64,000 nucleotides of DNA from Amblyomma americanum (lineage: Eukaryota; Arthropoda; Arachnida; Ixodida; Ixodidae): the NCBI RefSeq assembly GCF_052857255.1, contig NC_135502.1, forward strand, positions 151,217,311-151,281,310, in the 5' to 3' direction. This document shows, in pieces, positions 12,636 to 24,499 of this stretch (positions within the stretch are counted from its first letter, which is position 1; each line of letters opens with the position of its first letter). Under the pieces are notes generated by a model. It saw nothing but the letters and a program-made list of their open reading frames with translations. It made no database searches and was not told the origin of the DNA. The position numbers were made by a program, and so were the translations under genes.

Positions 12636-12940
12636 ATGGGAGCCGCTGCAACATCGACGTCAAACTGCTTTAAACCGAGTCACTCACCGTTCATCGGAAC
12701 GGGGCATGGTGGCACCATGAGCGAGATGACGTTGAGGAACTATTTCGTCTTTTTGGTTCAGATTGTTGGTTTTGTCCTACCTGGCTGTATTGCTCATGAG
12801 AACGCCTGGATTACTGACAGCGACCTGAAAACGCTGAACAGATGTAACTCCGAAGGTTACGATGCTACAAGGAACATCGCGCAACACGGCATCAGCCCAG
12901 GCGGGAACAGTCCTCCGCTCTCCACAGCCCTCGGAGTAAC
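12636..12940 (+). repeat. Representative 305-bp monomer (type G)
   Basis: This unit shows the general plan. It opens with ATGGGAGCCGCTGC and ATCGACGTCAAACTGC, then TTTAAAC, then a 16-bp dyad at 12687-12702, then CACCATGAGCGAG. The ATG at 12717 overlaps the TGA (12718-12720) that closes the previous unit's frame. The next stretch reads MTLRNYFVFLVQ...PGCIA, a good secretory signal peptide (Arg in the n-region, hydrophobic core, small residues before a likely cleavage site), followed by HENAWITDSDLKTLNRC and a tail of no family I recognise. In most other units the ATG at the MSEM position is GTG or TTG, leaving the ATG of MTL. By eye I count 21 CpG dinucleotides in this unit. It is given as a landmark map, not as a gene. 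Confidence 0.85.
12687..12702. other. 16-bp dyad present in many monomers
   Basis: CCGTTC-ATCG-GAACGG is a perfect 6-bp inverted repeat with a 4-bp centre. It recurs once per monomer, just upstream of the MSEM/MTL frame. In a large subset of units the left arm is CCGTAC, which breaks one pair. A short-form subset has CATCTGAACAGGG instead, which destroys the dyad. It could be a protein-binding site of the satellite, but nothing in the sequence proves it. Confidence 0.45.
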
Positions 12941-13852
12941 ATGGGAGCCGCTGCGACATCGAGGTCAAACTGCTTTAAACATAGTCACGGTCCGTACATC
13001 GGAACGGGGCATGGTGGCTGCGTGAGCGAGATGACGTTGAGAAACTATTTCGTATTTTTAGTTCAGATTGTTGGTTTTGTTATACCTGGTTGCATTGCTC
13101 ATGAGAACGCCTGGATTCCCGACCACAACCTGAAAACACTAAACAGACGTAACTCCGAGAGTTACGATGCTACAAGGAACATCGAACAACGCGGCATCAG
13201 CCCCTGTCGGAACAGCCCACCGCTGTCCCCGGCCCTCGGAGCAACATGGGAGCCGCTGCGACATCGACGTCAAACTGCTTTAAACAGAGTCACGCTCCGT
13301 TCATCGGAACGGGGCCTGGTAGCACCGTGAGAGAGATGACGTTGAGGAACTGTTTCGTCTTTTTGGTTTAGATTGTTGGCTTTGTTCTACCTGGCTGCAT
13401 TGGTCACGAGAACGCCTGGATTAGTAACAGCGACCTGAAAATGCTGAACAGATGTAACAACGAGAGTTACGATGCTACAAACTACATCGAGCAACACGGC
13501 ATTAGCCCCTGTGGGAACGGTACACTGCTGTCCACGGCCCTCGGTGTAACATGAGAGCCGCTGCGACGTCGACGTCAAACTGCAATAAACAGAGTCACGC
13601 TCCGTACATCGGAACGGGGCATGGTGGCACCGTGAACGATATGACGTTTAGGAACTATATCGTAGTTTTAGCTCAGATTGTTCGTTTTGTTAAACCTGGC
13701 TGCATTGCTCATGAGAACGCCTGGATTCCCGACCACGACCTAAAAACACTAAAGAGAAACTCCTAGAGTTACGATGCTACAAGGAACATCGAGAAACGCG
13801 GCATCTGCCCCTGTAAGAACAGTACACCGCTGTCCCCGGCCGAGGGAGTAAC

Positions 13853-15986
13853 ATGGGAGCCGCTGCGACATCGTCGTCAAACTGCTTTAAACCGAGTCAC
13901 TCACCGTTCATCGGAACGGGGCATGGTGGCACCGTGAGCGAGATGACGTTGAGGAACTATTTCGTCTTTTTGGTTCAGATTGTTGGTTTTGTCCTACCTG
14001 GCTGTATTGCTCATGAGAATGCCTGGATTACTGACAGCGACCTGAAAACGCTGAACAGGTGTAACTCCGAAGGTTACGATGCTACAAGGAACATCGAGCA
14101 ACACGGCATCAGCCCAGGCGGGAACAGTCCTCCGCTCTCCACAGCCCTCGGAGTAACAAGGGAGCCGCTGCGACATCGAGGTCAAACTGCTTTAAACAGA
14201 GTCACGCTCCGTACATCGGAACGGTGCATGGTGGCTGCGTGAGCGAGATGACGTTGAGAAACTATTTCGTATTTTTAGTTCAGATTGTTGGTTTTGTTAT
14301 ACCTGGTTGCATTGCTCATGAGAATGCCTGGATTCCCGACCACAACCTGAAAACACTAAACAGACGTACCTCCGAGAGTTACGATGCTACAAGGAACATC
14401 GAACAACGCGGCATCAGCCCCTGTCGGAACAGCCCACCGCTGTCCCCGGCCCTCGGAGCAACATGGGAGCCGCTGCGACATCGACGTCAAACTGCTTTAA
14501 ACAGAGTCACGCTCCGTTCATCGGAACGGGGCATGGTAGCACCGTGAGAGAGATGACGTTGAGGAACTGCTTCGTCTTTTTGGTTTAGATTGTTGGCTTT
14601 GTTCTACCTGGCTGCATTGGTCACGAGAACGCCTGGATTACTGACAGCGACCTGAAAATGCTGAACAGATGTAACACCGAGAGTTACGATGCTACAAGGA
14701 ACATAGAGCAACACGGCATTAGCCCATGTGGGAACGGTACACTGCTGTCCAAGGCCCTCGGAGTAACATGGGAGCCGCTGCAACATCGACGTCAAACTGC
14801 TTTAAACCGAGTCACTCACCGCTCATCGCAACGGGGCATGGTGGCACCGTGAGCGAGATGACGTTGAGGAACTATTTCGTCTTTTTGGTTCAGGTTGTTG
14901 GTTTTGTCCTACCTGGCTGTATTGCTCATGAGAACGCCTGGATTACCGACAGCGACCTGAAAACGCTTAACAGATGTAACTCCGAAAGTTACGATGCTAC
15001 AAGGAACATCCAGGAACACGGCATCAGCCCCTGTGGGAACAGTCCACCGCTGTGCACGGCCCTCGGAGTAACATGGGAGCCGCTGCGACATCGACGTCAA
15101 ACTGCTTTAAACCGAGTCACTCACCGTTCATCGGAAAGGGGCATTGTGGCACCGTGAGCAAGATGACATTGAGGAATTATTTCGTCTTTTTGGTTCAGAT
15201 TGTTGGTTTTGTACCATCTCGCTGCACTGCTCATGAGAACTCCTGGATTACCGATAGCGACCTGAAAACTCTGAACAGATGTAACTCCGAGAGTTACGTT
15301 GCTACAACGAACCTCGAGAAACACGGCATCAGCCTCGGCGGGAACAGAACACCGCTCTCCACAGCCCTCGGAGTAACATGGGAGCCGCTGCGACATCGAC
15401 GTCAAACTGCTTTAAACCGAGTCACTCACCGTTCATCGGAACGGGGCATGGTGGCACCGTGAGCGAGATGACGTTGAGGAACTATTTCGTCTTTTGGTTC
15501 AGATTGTTGGTTTTGTTCCGCCTGGCTGCATTGCTCATGAGAACTCCTGGATTACCGATAGCGACCTGAAAACGCTGAACAGATATAACTCCGAGAGTTA
15601 CGTTGCTATAAGGAACATCGAGCAACGCGGCATCAGCCCCTGTGGGAACAGTCCTCCGCTGTCCCCGGCCCTCGGAGTAACATGGGAGCCGCTGCGAAAT
15701 CAACGTCAAACTGCTTTAAACAGAGTCACGCTCCGTACATCGGAAGGGGGCATAGGGGCACCGTGAGCGAGATGACGTTGAGAAACTATTTCGTATTTTT
15801 AGTTCAGATTGTTGGATTTGTTATACCTGGTTGCATTGCTCATGAGAACGCCTGGATTCCCGACCACGACCTGAAAACACTAAACAGACGTAACTCCGAG
15901 AGTTACGATGCTACAAGGAACATCGAGAAACGCGGCATCTGCCCCAGTGGGAACAGTACACCGCTCTCCCCGGCCGTCGGAGTAAC
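13853..15986 (+). repeat. HOR block 2, first 7-mer (G-H-I-J-D-E-F), 2,134 bp
   Basis: Near-identical copy of 8368-10501 at an offset of 5,485 bp. It has private changes not shared with blocks 1 and 3, such as CAGACGTACC near 14361, ACGAACCTCG near 15307 and TTCCGCCTGG near 15517. Confidence 0.95.
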
Positions 15987-18120
15987 ATGGGAGCCGCTGC
16001 AACATCGACGTCAAACTGCTTTAAACCGAATCACTCACCGTTCATCGGAACGGGGCATGGTGGCACCATGAGCGAGATGACGTTGAGGAACTATTTCGTC
16101 TTTTTGGTTCAGATTGTTGGTTTTGTCCTACCTGGCTGTATTGCTCATGAGAATGCCTGGATTACTGACAGCGACCTGAAAACGCTGAACAGGTGTAACT
16201 CCGAAGGTTACGATGCTACAAGGAACATCGAGCAACACGGCATCAGCCCAGGCGGGAACAGTCCTCCGCTCTCCACAGCCCTCGGAGTAACAAGGGAGCC
16301 GCTGCGACATCGAGGTCAAACTGCTTTAAACAGAGTCACGCTCCGTACATCGGAACGGTGCATGGTGGCTGCGTGAGCGAGATGACGTTGAGAAACTATT
16401 TCGTATTTTTAGTTCAGATTGTTGGTTTTGTTATACCTGGTTGCATTGCTCATGAGAACGCCTGGATTCCCGACCACAACCTGAAAACACTAAACAGACG
16501 TAACTCCGAGAGTTACGATGCTACAAGGAAGATCGAACAACGCGGCATCAGCCCCTGTCGGAACAGCCCACCGCTGTCCCCGGCCCTCGGAGCAACATGG
16601 GAGCCGCTGCGACATCGACGTCAAACTGCTTTAAACAGAGTCACGCTCCGTTCATCGGAACGGGGCATGGTAGCACCGTGAGAGAGATGACGTTGAGGAA
16701 CTGTTTCGTCTTTTTGGTTTAGATTGTTGGCTTTGTTCTACCTGGCTGCATTGGTCACGAGAACGCCTGGATTAGTAACAGCGACCTGAAAACGCTGAAC
16801 AGATGTAACAACGAGAGTTACGATGCTACAAGGAACATCGAGCAACACGGCATTAGCCCCTGTGGGAACTGTACACTGCTGTCCACGGCCCACGGAGTAA
16901 CATGAGAGCCGCTGCGACGTCGACGTCAAACTGCAATAAACAGAGTCACGCTCCGTACATCGGAACGGGGCATGGTGGCACCGTGACCGATATGACGTTT
17001 AGGAACTATTTCGTAGTTTTAGCTCAGATTGTTCGTTTGGTTAAACCTGGCTGCATTGCTCATGAGAACGCCTGGATTCCCGACCACGACCTAAAAACAC
17101 TAAAGAGACGTAACTCCTACAGTTACGATGCTACAAGGAACATCGAGAAACGCGGCATCTGCCCCTGTAATAACAGTACACCGCTGTCCCCGGCCGAGGG
17201 AGTAACATGGGAGCCGCTGCGACATCGACGTCAAACTGCTTTAAACCGAGTCACTCACCGTTCATCGGAACGGGGCATGGTGGCACCGTGAGCGAGATGA
17301 CGTTGAGGAATTATTTCGTCTTTTTGGTTCAGATTGTTGGTTTTGTACCATCTGGCTGCACTGCTCATGAGAACTCCTGGATTACCGATAGCGACCTGAA
17401 AACGCTGAACAGATGTAACTCCGAGAGTTACGTTGCTACAACGAAGATCGAGAAACACGGCATCAGCCTCGGCGGGAACAGAACACCGCTCTCCACAGCC
17501 CTCGGAGTAACATGGGAGCCGCTGCGACATCGACGTCAAACTGCTTTAAACCGAGTCACTCACCGTTCATCGGAACGGGGCATGGTGGCACCGTGAGCGA
17601 GATGACGTTGAGGAACTATTTCGTCTTTTGGTTCAGATTGTTGGTTTTGTTCCACCTGGCTGCATTGCTCATTAGAACTCCTGAATTACCGATAGCGACC
17701 TGAAAACGCTGAACAGATATAACTCCGAGAGTTACGTTGCTATAAGGAACATCGAGCAACGCGGCATCAGCCCCTGTGGGAACAGTCCTCCGCTGTCCCC
17801 GGCCCTCGGAGTAACATGGGAGCCGCTGCGAAATCAACGTCAAACTGCTTTAAACAGAGTCACGCTCCGTACATCGGAACGGGGCATAGGGGTACCGTGA
17901 GCGAGATGACGTTGAGAAACTATTTCGTGTTTTTAGTTCAGATTGTTGGATTTGTTATACCTGGTTGCATTGCTCATGAGAACGCCTGGATTCCCGACCA
18001 CGACCTGAAAACACTAAACAGACGTAACTCCGAGAGTTACGATGCTACAAGGAACATCGACAAACGCGGCATCTGCCCCAGTGGGAACAGTACACCGCTC
18101 TCCCCGGCCGTCGGAGTAAC
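15987..18120 (+). repeat. HOR block 2, second 7-mer (G-H-K-L-D-E-F), 2,134 bp
   Basis: Near-identical copy of 10502-12635 at an offset of 5,485 bp. Visible differences include TCGTTTGGTTAAACC near 17032 in L. Confidence 0.95.
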
Positions 18121-19337
18121 ATGGGAGCCGCTGCAACATCGACGTCAAACTGCTTTAAACCGAGTCACTCACCGTTCATCGGAACGGGGCATGGTGGCAC
18201 CATGAGCGAGATGACGTTGAGGAACTATTTCGTCTTTTTGGTTCAGATTGTTGGTTTTGTCCTACCTGGCTGTATTGCTCATGAGAACGCCTGGATTACT
18301 GACAGCGACCTGAAAACGCTGAACAGATGTAACTCCGAAGGTTACGATGCTACAAGGAACATCGCGCAACACGGCATCAGCCCAGGCGGGAACAGTCCTC
18401 GGCTCTCCACAGCCCTCGGAGTAACATGGGAGCCGCTGCGACATCGAGGTCAAACTGCTTTAAACATAGTCACGGTCCGTACATCGGAACGGGGCATGGT
18501 GGCTGCGTGAGCGAGATGACGTTGAGAAACTATTTCGTATTTTTAGTTCAGATTGTTGGTTTTGTTATACCTGGTTGCATTGCTCATGAGAACGCCTGGA
18601 TTCCCGACCACAACCTGAAAACACTAAACAGACGTAACTCCGAGAGTTACGATGCTACAAGGAACATCGAACAACGCGGCATCAGCCCCTGTCGGAACAG
18701 CCCACCGCTGTCCCCGGCCCTCGGAGCAACATGGGAGCCGCTGCGACATCGACGTCAAACTGCTTTAAACAGAGTCACGCTCCGTTCATCGGAACGGGGC
18801 CTGGTAGCACCGTGAGAGAGATGACGTTGAGGAACTGTTTCGTCTTTTTGGTTTAGATTGTTGGCTTTGTTCTACCTGGCTGCATTGGTCACGAGAACGC
18901 CTGGATTAGTAACAGCGACCTGAAAATGCTGAACAGATGTAACAACGAGAGTTACGATGCTACAAACTACATCGAGCAACACGGCATTAGCCCCTGTGGG
19001 AACGGTACACTGCTGTCCACGGCCCTCGGTGTAACATGAGAGCCGCTGCGACGTCGACGTCAAACTGCAATAAACAGAGTCACGCTCCGTACATCGGAAC
19101 GGGGCATGGTGGCACCGTGACCGATATGACGTTTAGGAACTATATCGTAGTTTTAGCTCAGATTGTTCGTTTTGTTAAACCTGGCTGCATTGCTCATGAG
19201 AACGCCTGGATTCCCGACCACGACCTAAAAACACTAAAGAGAAACTCCTAGAGTTACGATGCTACAAGGAACATCGAGAAACGCGGCATCTGCCCCTGTA
19301 AGAACAGTACACCGCTGTCCCCGGCCGAGGGAGTAAC
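18121..19337 (+). repeat. HOR block 2, 4-mer tail (G-H-K'-L'), 1,217 bp
   Basis: Copy of 12636-13852 at an offset of 5,485 bp, including the 302-bp L' unit. Confidence 0.93.
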
Positions 19338-19926
19338 ATGGGAGCCGCTGCGACATCGTCGTCAAACTGCTTTAAACCGAGTCACTCACCGTTCATCGGA
19401 ACGGGGCATGGTGGCACCGTGAGCGAGATGACGTTGAGGAACTATTTCGTCTTTTTGGTTCAGATTGTTTTGTTCTACCTGGCTGCATTGCTCATGAGAA
19501 CGCCTGGATTACCGACAGCGACCTGAAAACGCTTAACAGATGTAACTCCGAAAGTTACGATGCTACAAGGAACATCGAGCAACAGGGCATGAGCCCCTAT
19601 TTGAAAAGTTCTCGGCGTAACATGGGAGCCGCTGCGACATCGACGTAAAACTCCTTAAAACAGAGTCACTCACCGTTCATCGGAACGGGGCATGGTGGCA
19701 CCGTGAGCGAGATGACGTTGAGGAACTCTGTCGTCTTTTTGGTTCAGATTGTTGGTTTTGTTCCACCTGGCTGCATTGCTCATGAGAACTCCTGGATTAC
19801 CGACCACGACCTGAAAACACTAAACAGACGTAACTCCGAGAGTTACGATGATACAAGGAACATCGAGAAACGCGGCATCTGCCCCAGTGGGAACAGTACA
19901 CCGCTCTCCCCGGCCGTCGGAGTAAC
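19338..19926 (+). repeat. Two extra monomers closing HOR block 2 (M plus partner), 589 bp
   Basis: M (19338-19621) is 284 bp: it is of the short class (TTGAAAAGTTCTCGG) and also lacks 4 bp (CAGATTGTTTTGTTC). The next unit (305 bp) starts like the monomer preceding the SINE (RNSVVF, ITDHDLKTLNRRNS) and ends like F (EKRGICPSGNSTPL), including a GATGATACAAGG change shared with the F unit at 8063. It therefore looks like a recombination junction at about 19850. Confidence 0.85.
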
Positions 19927-22060
19927 ATGGGAGCCGCTGCAACATCGACGTCAAACTGCTTTAAACCGAATCACTCACCGTTCATCGGAACGGGGCATGG
20001 TGGCACCATGAGCGAGATGACGTTGAGGAACTATTTCGTCTTTTTGGTTCAGATTGTTGGTTTTGTCCTACCTGGCTGTATTGCTCATGAGAATGCCTGG
20101 ATTACTGACAGCGACCTGAAAACGCTGAACAGGTGTAACTCCGAAGGTTACGATGCTACAAGGAACATCGAGCAACACGGCATCAGCCCAGGCGGGAACA
20201 GTCCTCCGCTCTCCACAGCCCTCGGAGTAACAAGGGAGCCGCTGCGACATCGAGGTCAAACTGCTTTAAACAGAGTCACGCTCCGTACATCGGAACGGTG
20301 CATGGTGGCTGCGTGAGCGAGATGACGTTGAGAAACTATTTCGTATTTTTAGTTCAGATTGTTGGTTTTGTTATACCTGGTTGCATTGCTCATGAGAACG
20401 CCTGGATTCCCGACCACAACCTGAAAACACTAAACAGACGTAACTCCGAGAGTTACGATGCTACAAGGAACATCGAACAACGCGGCATCAGCCCCTGTCG
20501 GAACAGCCCACCGCTGTCCCCGGCCCTCGGAGCAACATGGGAGCCGCTGCGACATCGACGTCAAACTGCTTTAAACAGAGTCACGCTCCGTTCATCGGAA
20601 CGGGGCATGGTAGCACCGTGAGAGAGATGACGTTGAGGAACTGTTTCGTCTTTTTGGTTTAGATTGTTGGCTTTGTTCTACCTGGCTGCATTGGTCACGA
20701 GAACGCCTGGATTACTGACAGCGACCTGAAAATGCTGAACAGATGTAACACCGAGAGTTACGATGCTACAAGGAACATAGAGCAACACGGCATTAGCCCA
20801 TGTGGGAACGGTACACTGCTGTCCAAGGCCCTCGGAGTAACATGGGAGCCGCTGCAACATCGACGTCAAACTGCTTTAAACCGAGTCACTCACCGCTCAT
20901 CGCAACGGGGCATGGTGGCACCGTGAGCGAGATGACGTTGAGGAACTATTTCGTCTTTTTGGTTCAGGTTGTTGGTTTTGTCCTACCTGGCTGTATTGCT
21001 CATGAGAACGCCTGGATTACCGACAGCGACCTGAAAACGCTTAACAGATGTAACTCCGAAAGTTACGATGCTACAAGGAACATCCAGGAACACGGCATCA
21101 GCCCCTGTGGGAACAGTCCACCGCTGTGCACGGCCCTCGGAGTAACATGGGAGCCGCTGCGACATCGACGTCAAACTGCTTTAAACCGAGTCACTCACCG
21201 TTCATCGGAAAGGGGCATTGTGGCACCGTGAGCAAGATGACATTGAGGAATTATTTCGTCTTTTTGGTTCAGATTGTTGGTTTTGTACCATCTCGCTGCA
21301 CTGCTCATGAGAACTCCTGGATTACCGATAGCGACCTGAAAACTCTGAACAGATGTAACTCCGAGAGTTACGTTGCTACAACGAACATCGAGAAACACGG
21401 CATCAGCCTCGGCGGGAACAGAACACCGCTCTCCACAGCCCTCGGAGTAACATGGGAGCCGCTGCGACATCGACGTCAAACTGCTTTAAACCGAGTCACT
21501 CACCGTTCATCGGAACGGGGCATGGTGGCACCGTGAGCGAGATGACGTTGAGGAACTATTTCGTCTTTTGGTTCAGATTGTTGGTTTTGTTCCACCTGGC
21601 TGCATTGCTCATGAGAACTCCTGGATTACCGATAGCGACCTGAAAACGCTGAACAGATATAACTCCGAGAGTTACGTTGCTATAAGGAACATCGAGCAAC
21701 GCGGCATCAGCCCCTGTGGGAACAGTCCTCCGCTGTCCCCGGCCCTCGGAGTAACATGGGAGCCGCTGCGAAATCAACGTCAAACTGCTTTAAACAGAGT
21801 CACGCTCCGTACATCGGAAGGGGGCATAGGGGCACCGTGAGCGAGATGACGTTGAGAAACTATTTCGTATTTTTAGTTCAGATTGTTGGATTTGTTATAC
21901 CTGGTTGCATTGCTCATGAGAACGCCTGGATTCCCGACCACGACCTGAAAACACTAAACAGACGTAACTCCGAGAGTTACGATGCTACAAGGAACATCGA
22001 GAAACGCGGCATCTGCCCCAGTGGGAACAGTACACCGCTCTCCCCGGCCGTCGGAGTAAC
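19927..22060 (+). repeat. HOR block 3, first 7-mer (G-H-I-J-D-E-F), 2,134 bp
   Basis: Near-identical to 8368-10501 (offset 11,559 bp) and to 13853-15986 (offset 6,074 bp). At several sites it agrees with block 1 against block 2. Confidence 0.95.
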
Positions 22061-24194
22061 ATGGGAGCCGCTGCAACATCGACGTCAAACTGCTTTAAAC
22101 CGAATCACTCACCGTTCATCGGAACGGGGCATGGTGGCACCATGAGCGAGATGACGTTGAGGAACTATTTCGTCTTTTTGGTTCAGATTGTTGGTTTTGT
22201 CCTACCTGGCTGTATTGCTCATGAGAATGCCTGGATTACTGACAGCGACCTGAAAACGCTGAACAGGTGTAACTCCGAAGGTTACGATGCTACAAGGAAC
22301 ATCGAGCAACACGGCATCAGCCCAGGCGGGAACAGTCCTCCGCTCTCCACAGCCCTCGGAGTAACAAGGGAGCCGCTGCGACATCGAGGTCAAACTGCTT
22401 TAAACAGAGTCACGCTCCGTACATCGGAACGGTGCATGGTGGCTGCGTGAGCGAGATGACGTTGAGAAACTATTTCGTACTTTTAGTTCAGATTGTTGGT
22501 TTTGTTATACCTGGTTGCATTGCTCATGAGAACGCCTGGATTCCCGACCACAACCTGAAAACACTAAACAGACGTAACTCCGAGAGTTACGATGCTACAA
22601 GGAAGATCGAACAACGCGGCATCAGCCCCTGTCGGAACAGCCCACCGCTGTCCCCGGCCCTCGGAGCAACATGGGAGCCGCTGCGACATCGACGTCAAAC
22701 TGCTTTAAACAGAGTCACGCTCCGTTCATCGGAACGGGGCATGGTAGCACCGTGAGAGAGATGACGTTGAGGAACTGTTTCGTCTTTTTGGTTTAGATTG
22801 TTGGCTTTGTTCTACCTGGCTGCATTGGTCACGAGAACGCCTGGATTAGTAACAGCGACCTGAAAACGCTGAACAGATGTAACAACGAGAGTTACGATGC
22901 TACAAGGAACATCGAGCAACACGGCATTAGCCCCTGTGGGAACTGTACACTGCTGTCCACGGCCCACGGAGTAACATGAGAGCCGCTGCGACGTCGACGT
23001 CAAACTGCAATAAACAGAGTCACGCTCCGTACATCGGAACGGGGCATGGTGGCACCGTGACCGATATGACGTTTAGGAACTATTTCGTAGTTTTAGCTCA
23101 GATTGTTCGTTTTGTTAAACCTGGCTGCATTGCTCATGAGAACGCCTGGATTCCCGACCACGACCTAAAAACACTAAAGAGACGTAACTCCTACAGTTAC
23201 GATGCTACAAGGAACATCGAGAAACGCGGCATCTGCCCCTGTAATAACAGTACACCGCTGTCCCCGGCCGAGGGAGTAACATGGGAGCCGCTGCGACATC
23301 GACGTCAAACTGCTTTAAACCGAGTCACTCACCGTTCATCGGAACGGGGCATGGTGGCACCGTGAGCGAGATGACGTTGAGGAATTATTTCGTCTTTTTG
23401 GTTCAGATTGTTGGTTTTGTACCATCTGGCTGCACTGCTCATGAGAACTCCTGGATTACCGATAGCGACCTGAAAACGCTGAACAGATGTAACTCCGAGA
23501 GTTACGTTGCTACAACGAAGATCGAGAAACACGGCATCAGCCTCGGCGGGAACAGAACACCGCTCTCCACAGCCCTCGGAGTAACATGGGAGCCGCTGCG
23601 ACATCGACGTCAAACTGCTTTAAACCGAGTCACTCACCGTTCATCGGAACGGGGCATGGTGGCACCGTGAGCGAGATGACGTTGAGGAACTATTTCGTCT
23701 TTTGGTTCAGATTGTTGGTTTTGTTCCACCTGGCTGCATTGCTCATTAGAACTCCTGAATTACCGATAGCGACCTGAAAACGCTGAACAGATATAACTCC
23801 GAGAGTTACGTTGCTATAAGGAACATCGAGCAACGCGGCATCAGCCCCTGTGGGAACAGTCCTCCGCTGTCCCCGGCCCTCGGAGTAACATGGGAGCCGC
23901 TGCGAAATCAACGTCAAACTGCTTTAAACAGAGTCACGCTCCGTACATCGGAACGGGGCATAGGGGTACCGTGAGCGAGATGACGTTGAGAAACTATTTC
24001 GTGTTTTTAGTTCAGATTGTTGGATTTGTTATACCTGGTTGCATTGCTCATGAGAACGCCTGGATTCCCGACCACGACCTGAAAACACTAAACAGACGTA
24101 ACTCCGAGAGTTACGATGCTACAAGGAACATCGACAAACGCGGCATCTGCCCCAGTGGGAACAGTACACCGCTCTCCCCGGCCGTCGGAGTAAC
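22061..24194 (+). repeat. HOR block 3, second 7-mer (G-H-K-L-D-E-F), 2,134 bp
   Basis: Near-identical to 10502-12635 and 15987-18120. A private change gives TCGTACTTTTAG near 22476. Confidence 0.95.
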
Positions 24195-24499
24195 ATGGGA
24201 GCCGCTGCAACATCGACGTCAAACTGCTTTAAACCGAGTCACTCACCGTTCATCGGAACGGGGCATGGTGGCACCATGAGCGAGATGACGTTGAGGAACT
24301 ATTTCGTCTTTTTGGTTCAGATTGTTGGTTTTGTCCTACCTGGCTGTATTGCTCATGAGAACGCCTGGATTACTGACAGCGACCTGAAAACGCTGAACAG
24401 ATGTAACTCCGAAGGTTACGATGCTACAAGGAACATCGCGCAACACGGCATCAGCCCAGGCGGGAACAGTCCTCCGCTGTCCCCGGCCCTCGGAGCAAC
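24195..24499 (+). repeat. Hybrid monomer G/H marking an unequal exchange
   Basis: The unit is G-type up to GGCGGGAACAGTCCTCCGCT (24459-24478) and H-type from GTCCCCGGCCCTCGGAGCA onward. The switch is therefore confined to about 24472-24480. This is the expected product of misaligned pairing between neighbouring G and H units. Confidence 0.88.

Larger units (their letters stand above)
12636..13852 (+). repeat. HOR block 1, 4-mer tail (G-H-K'-L'), 1,217 bp
   Basis: K' (ACAAACTACATCGAG) and L' are close relatives of K and L. L' is 302 bp: a 3-bp loss (AAAGAGAAACTCCTAG) removes part of NRRNS and leaves a stop. After L' the G of block 2 follows directly. It recurs at 18121 and, with one monomer fewer, at 24195. 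Confidence 0.93.

Noticed and set aside
12744..12768. 3' splice acceptor (T-rich tract then GGTTCAG) in each monomer
   Set aside because: The pyrimidine tract and CAG look acceptable, but no matching 5' splice site or branch context is evident and the tract is the codon run of the hydrophobic segment.
12636..12940. CENP-B box in the TTCATCGGAACGGG segment
   Set aside because: The core resembles the TTCG....A..CGGG pattern, but the spacing is one base short and the fourth base is A, not G. I do not call it a CENP-B box.
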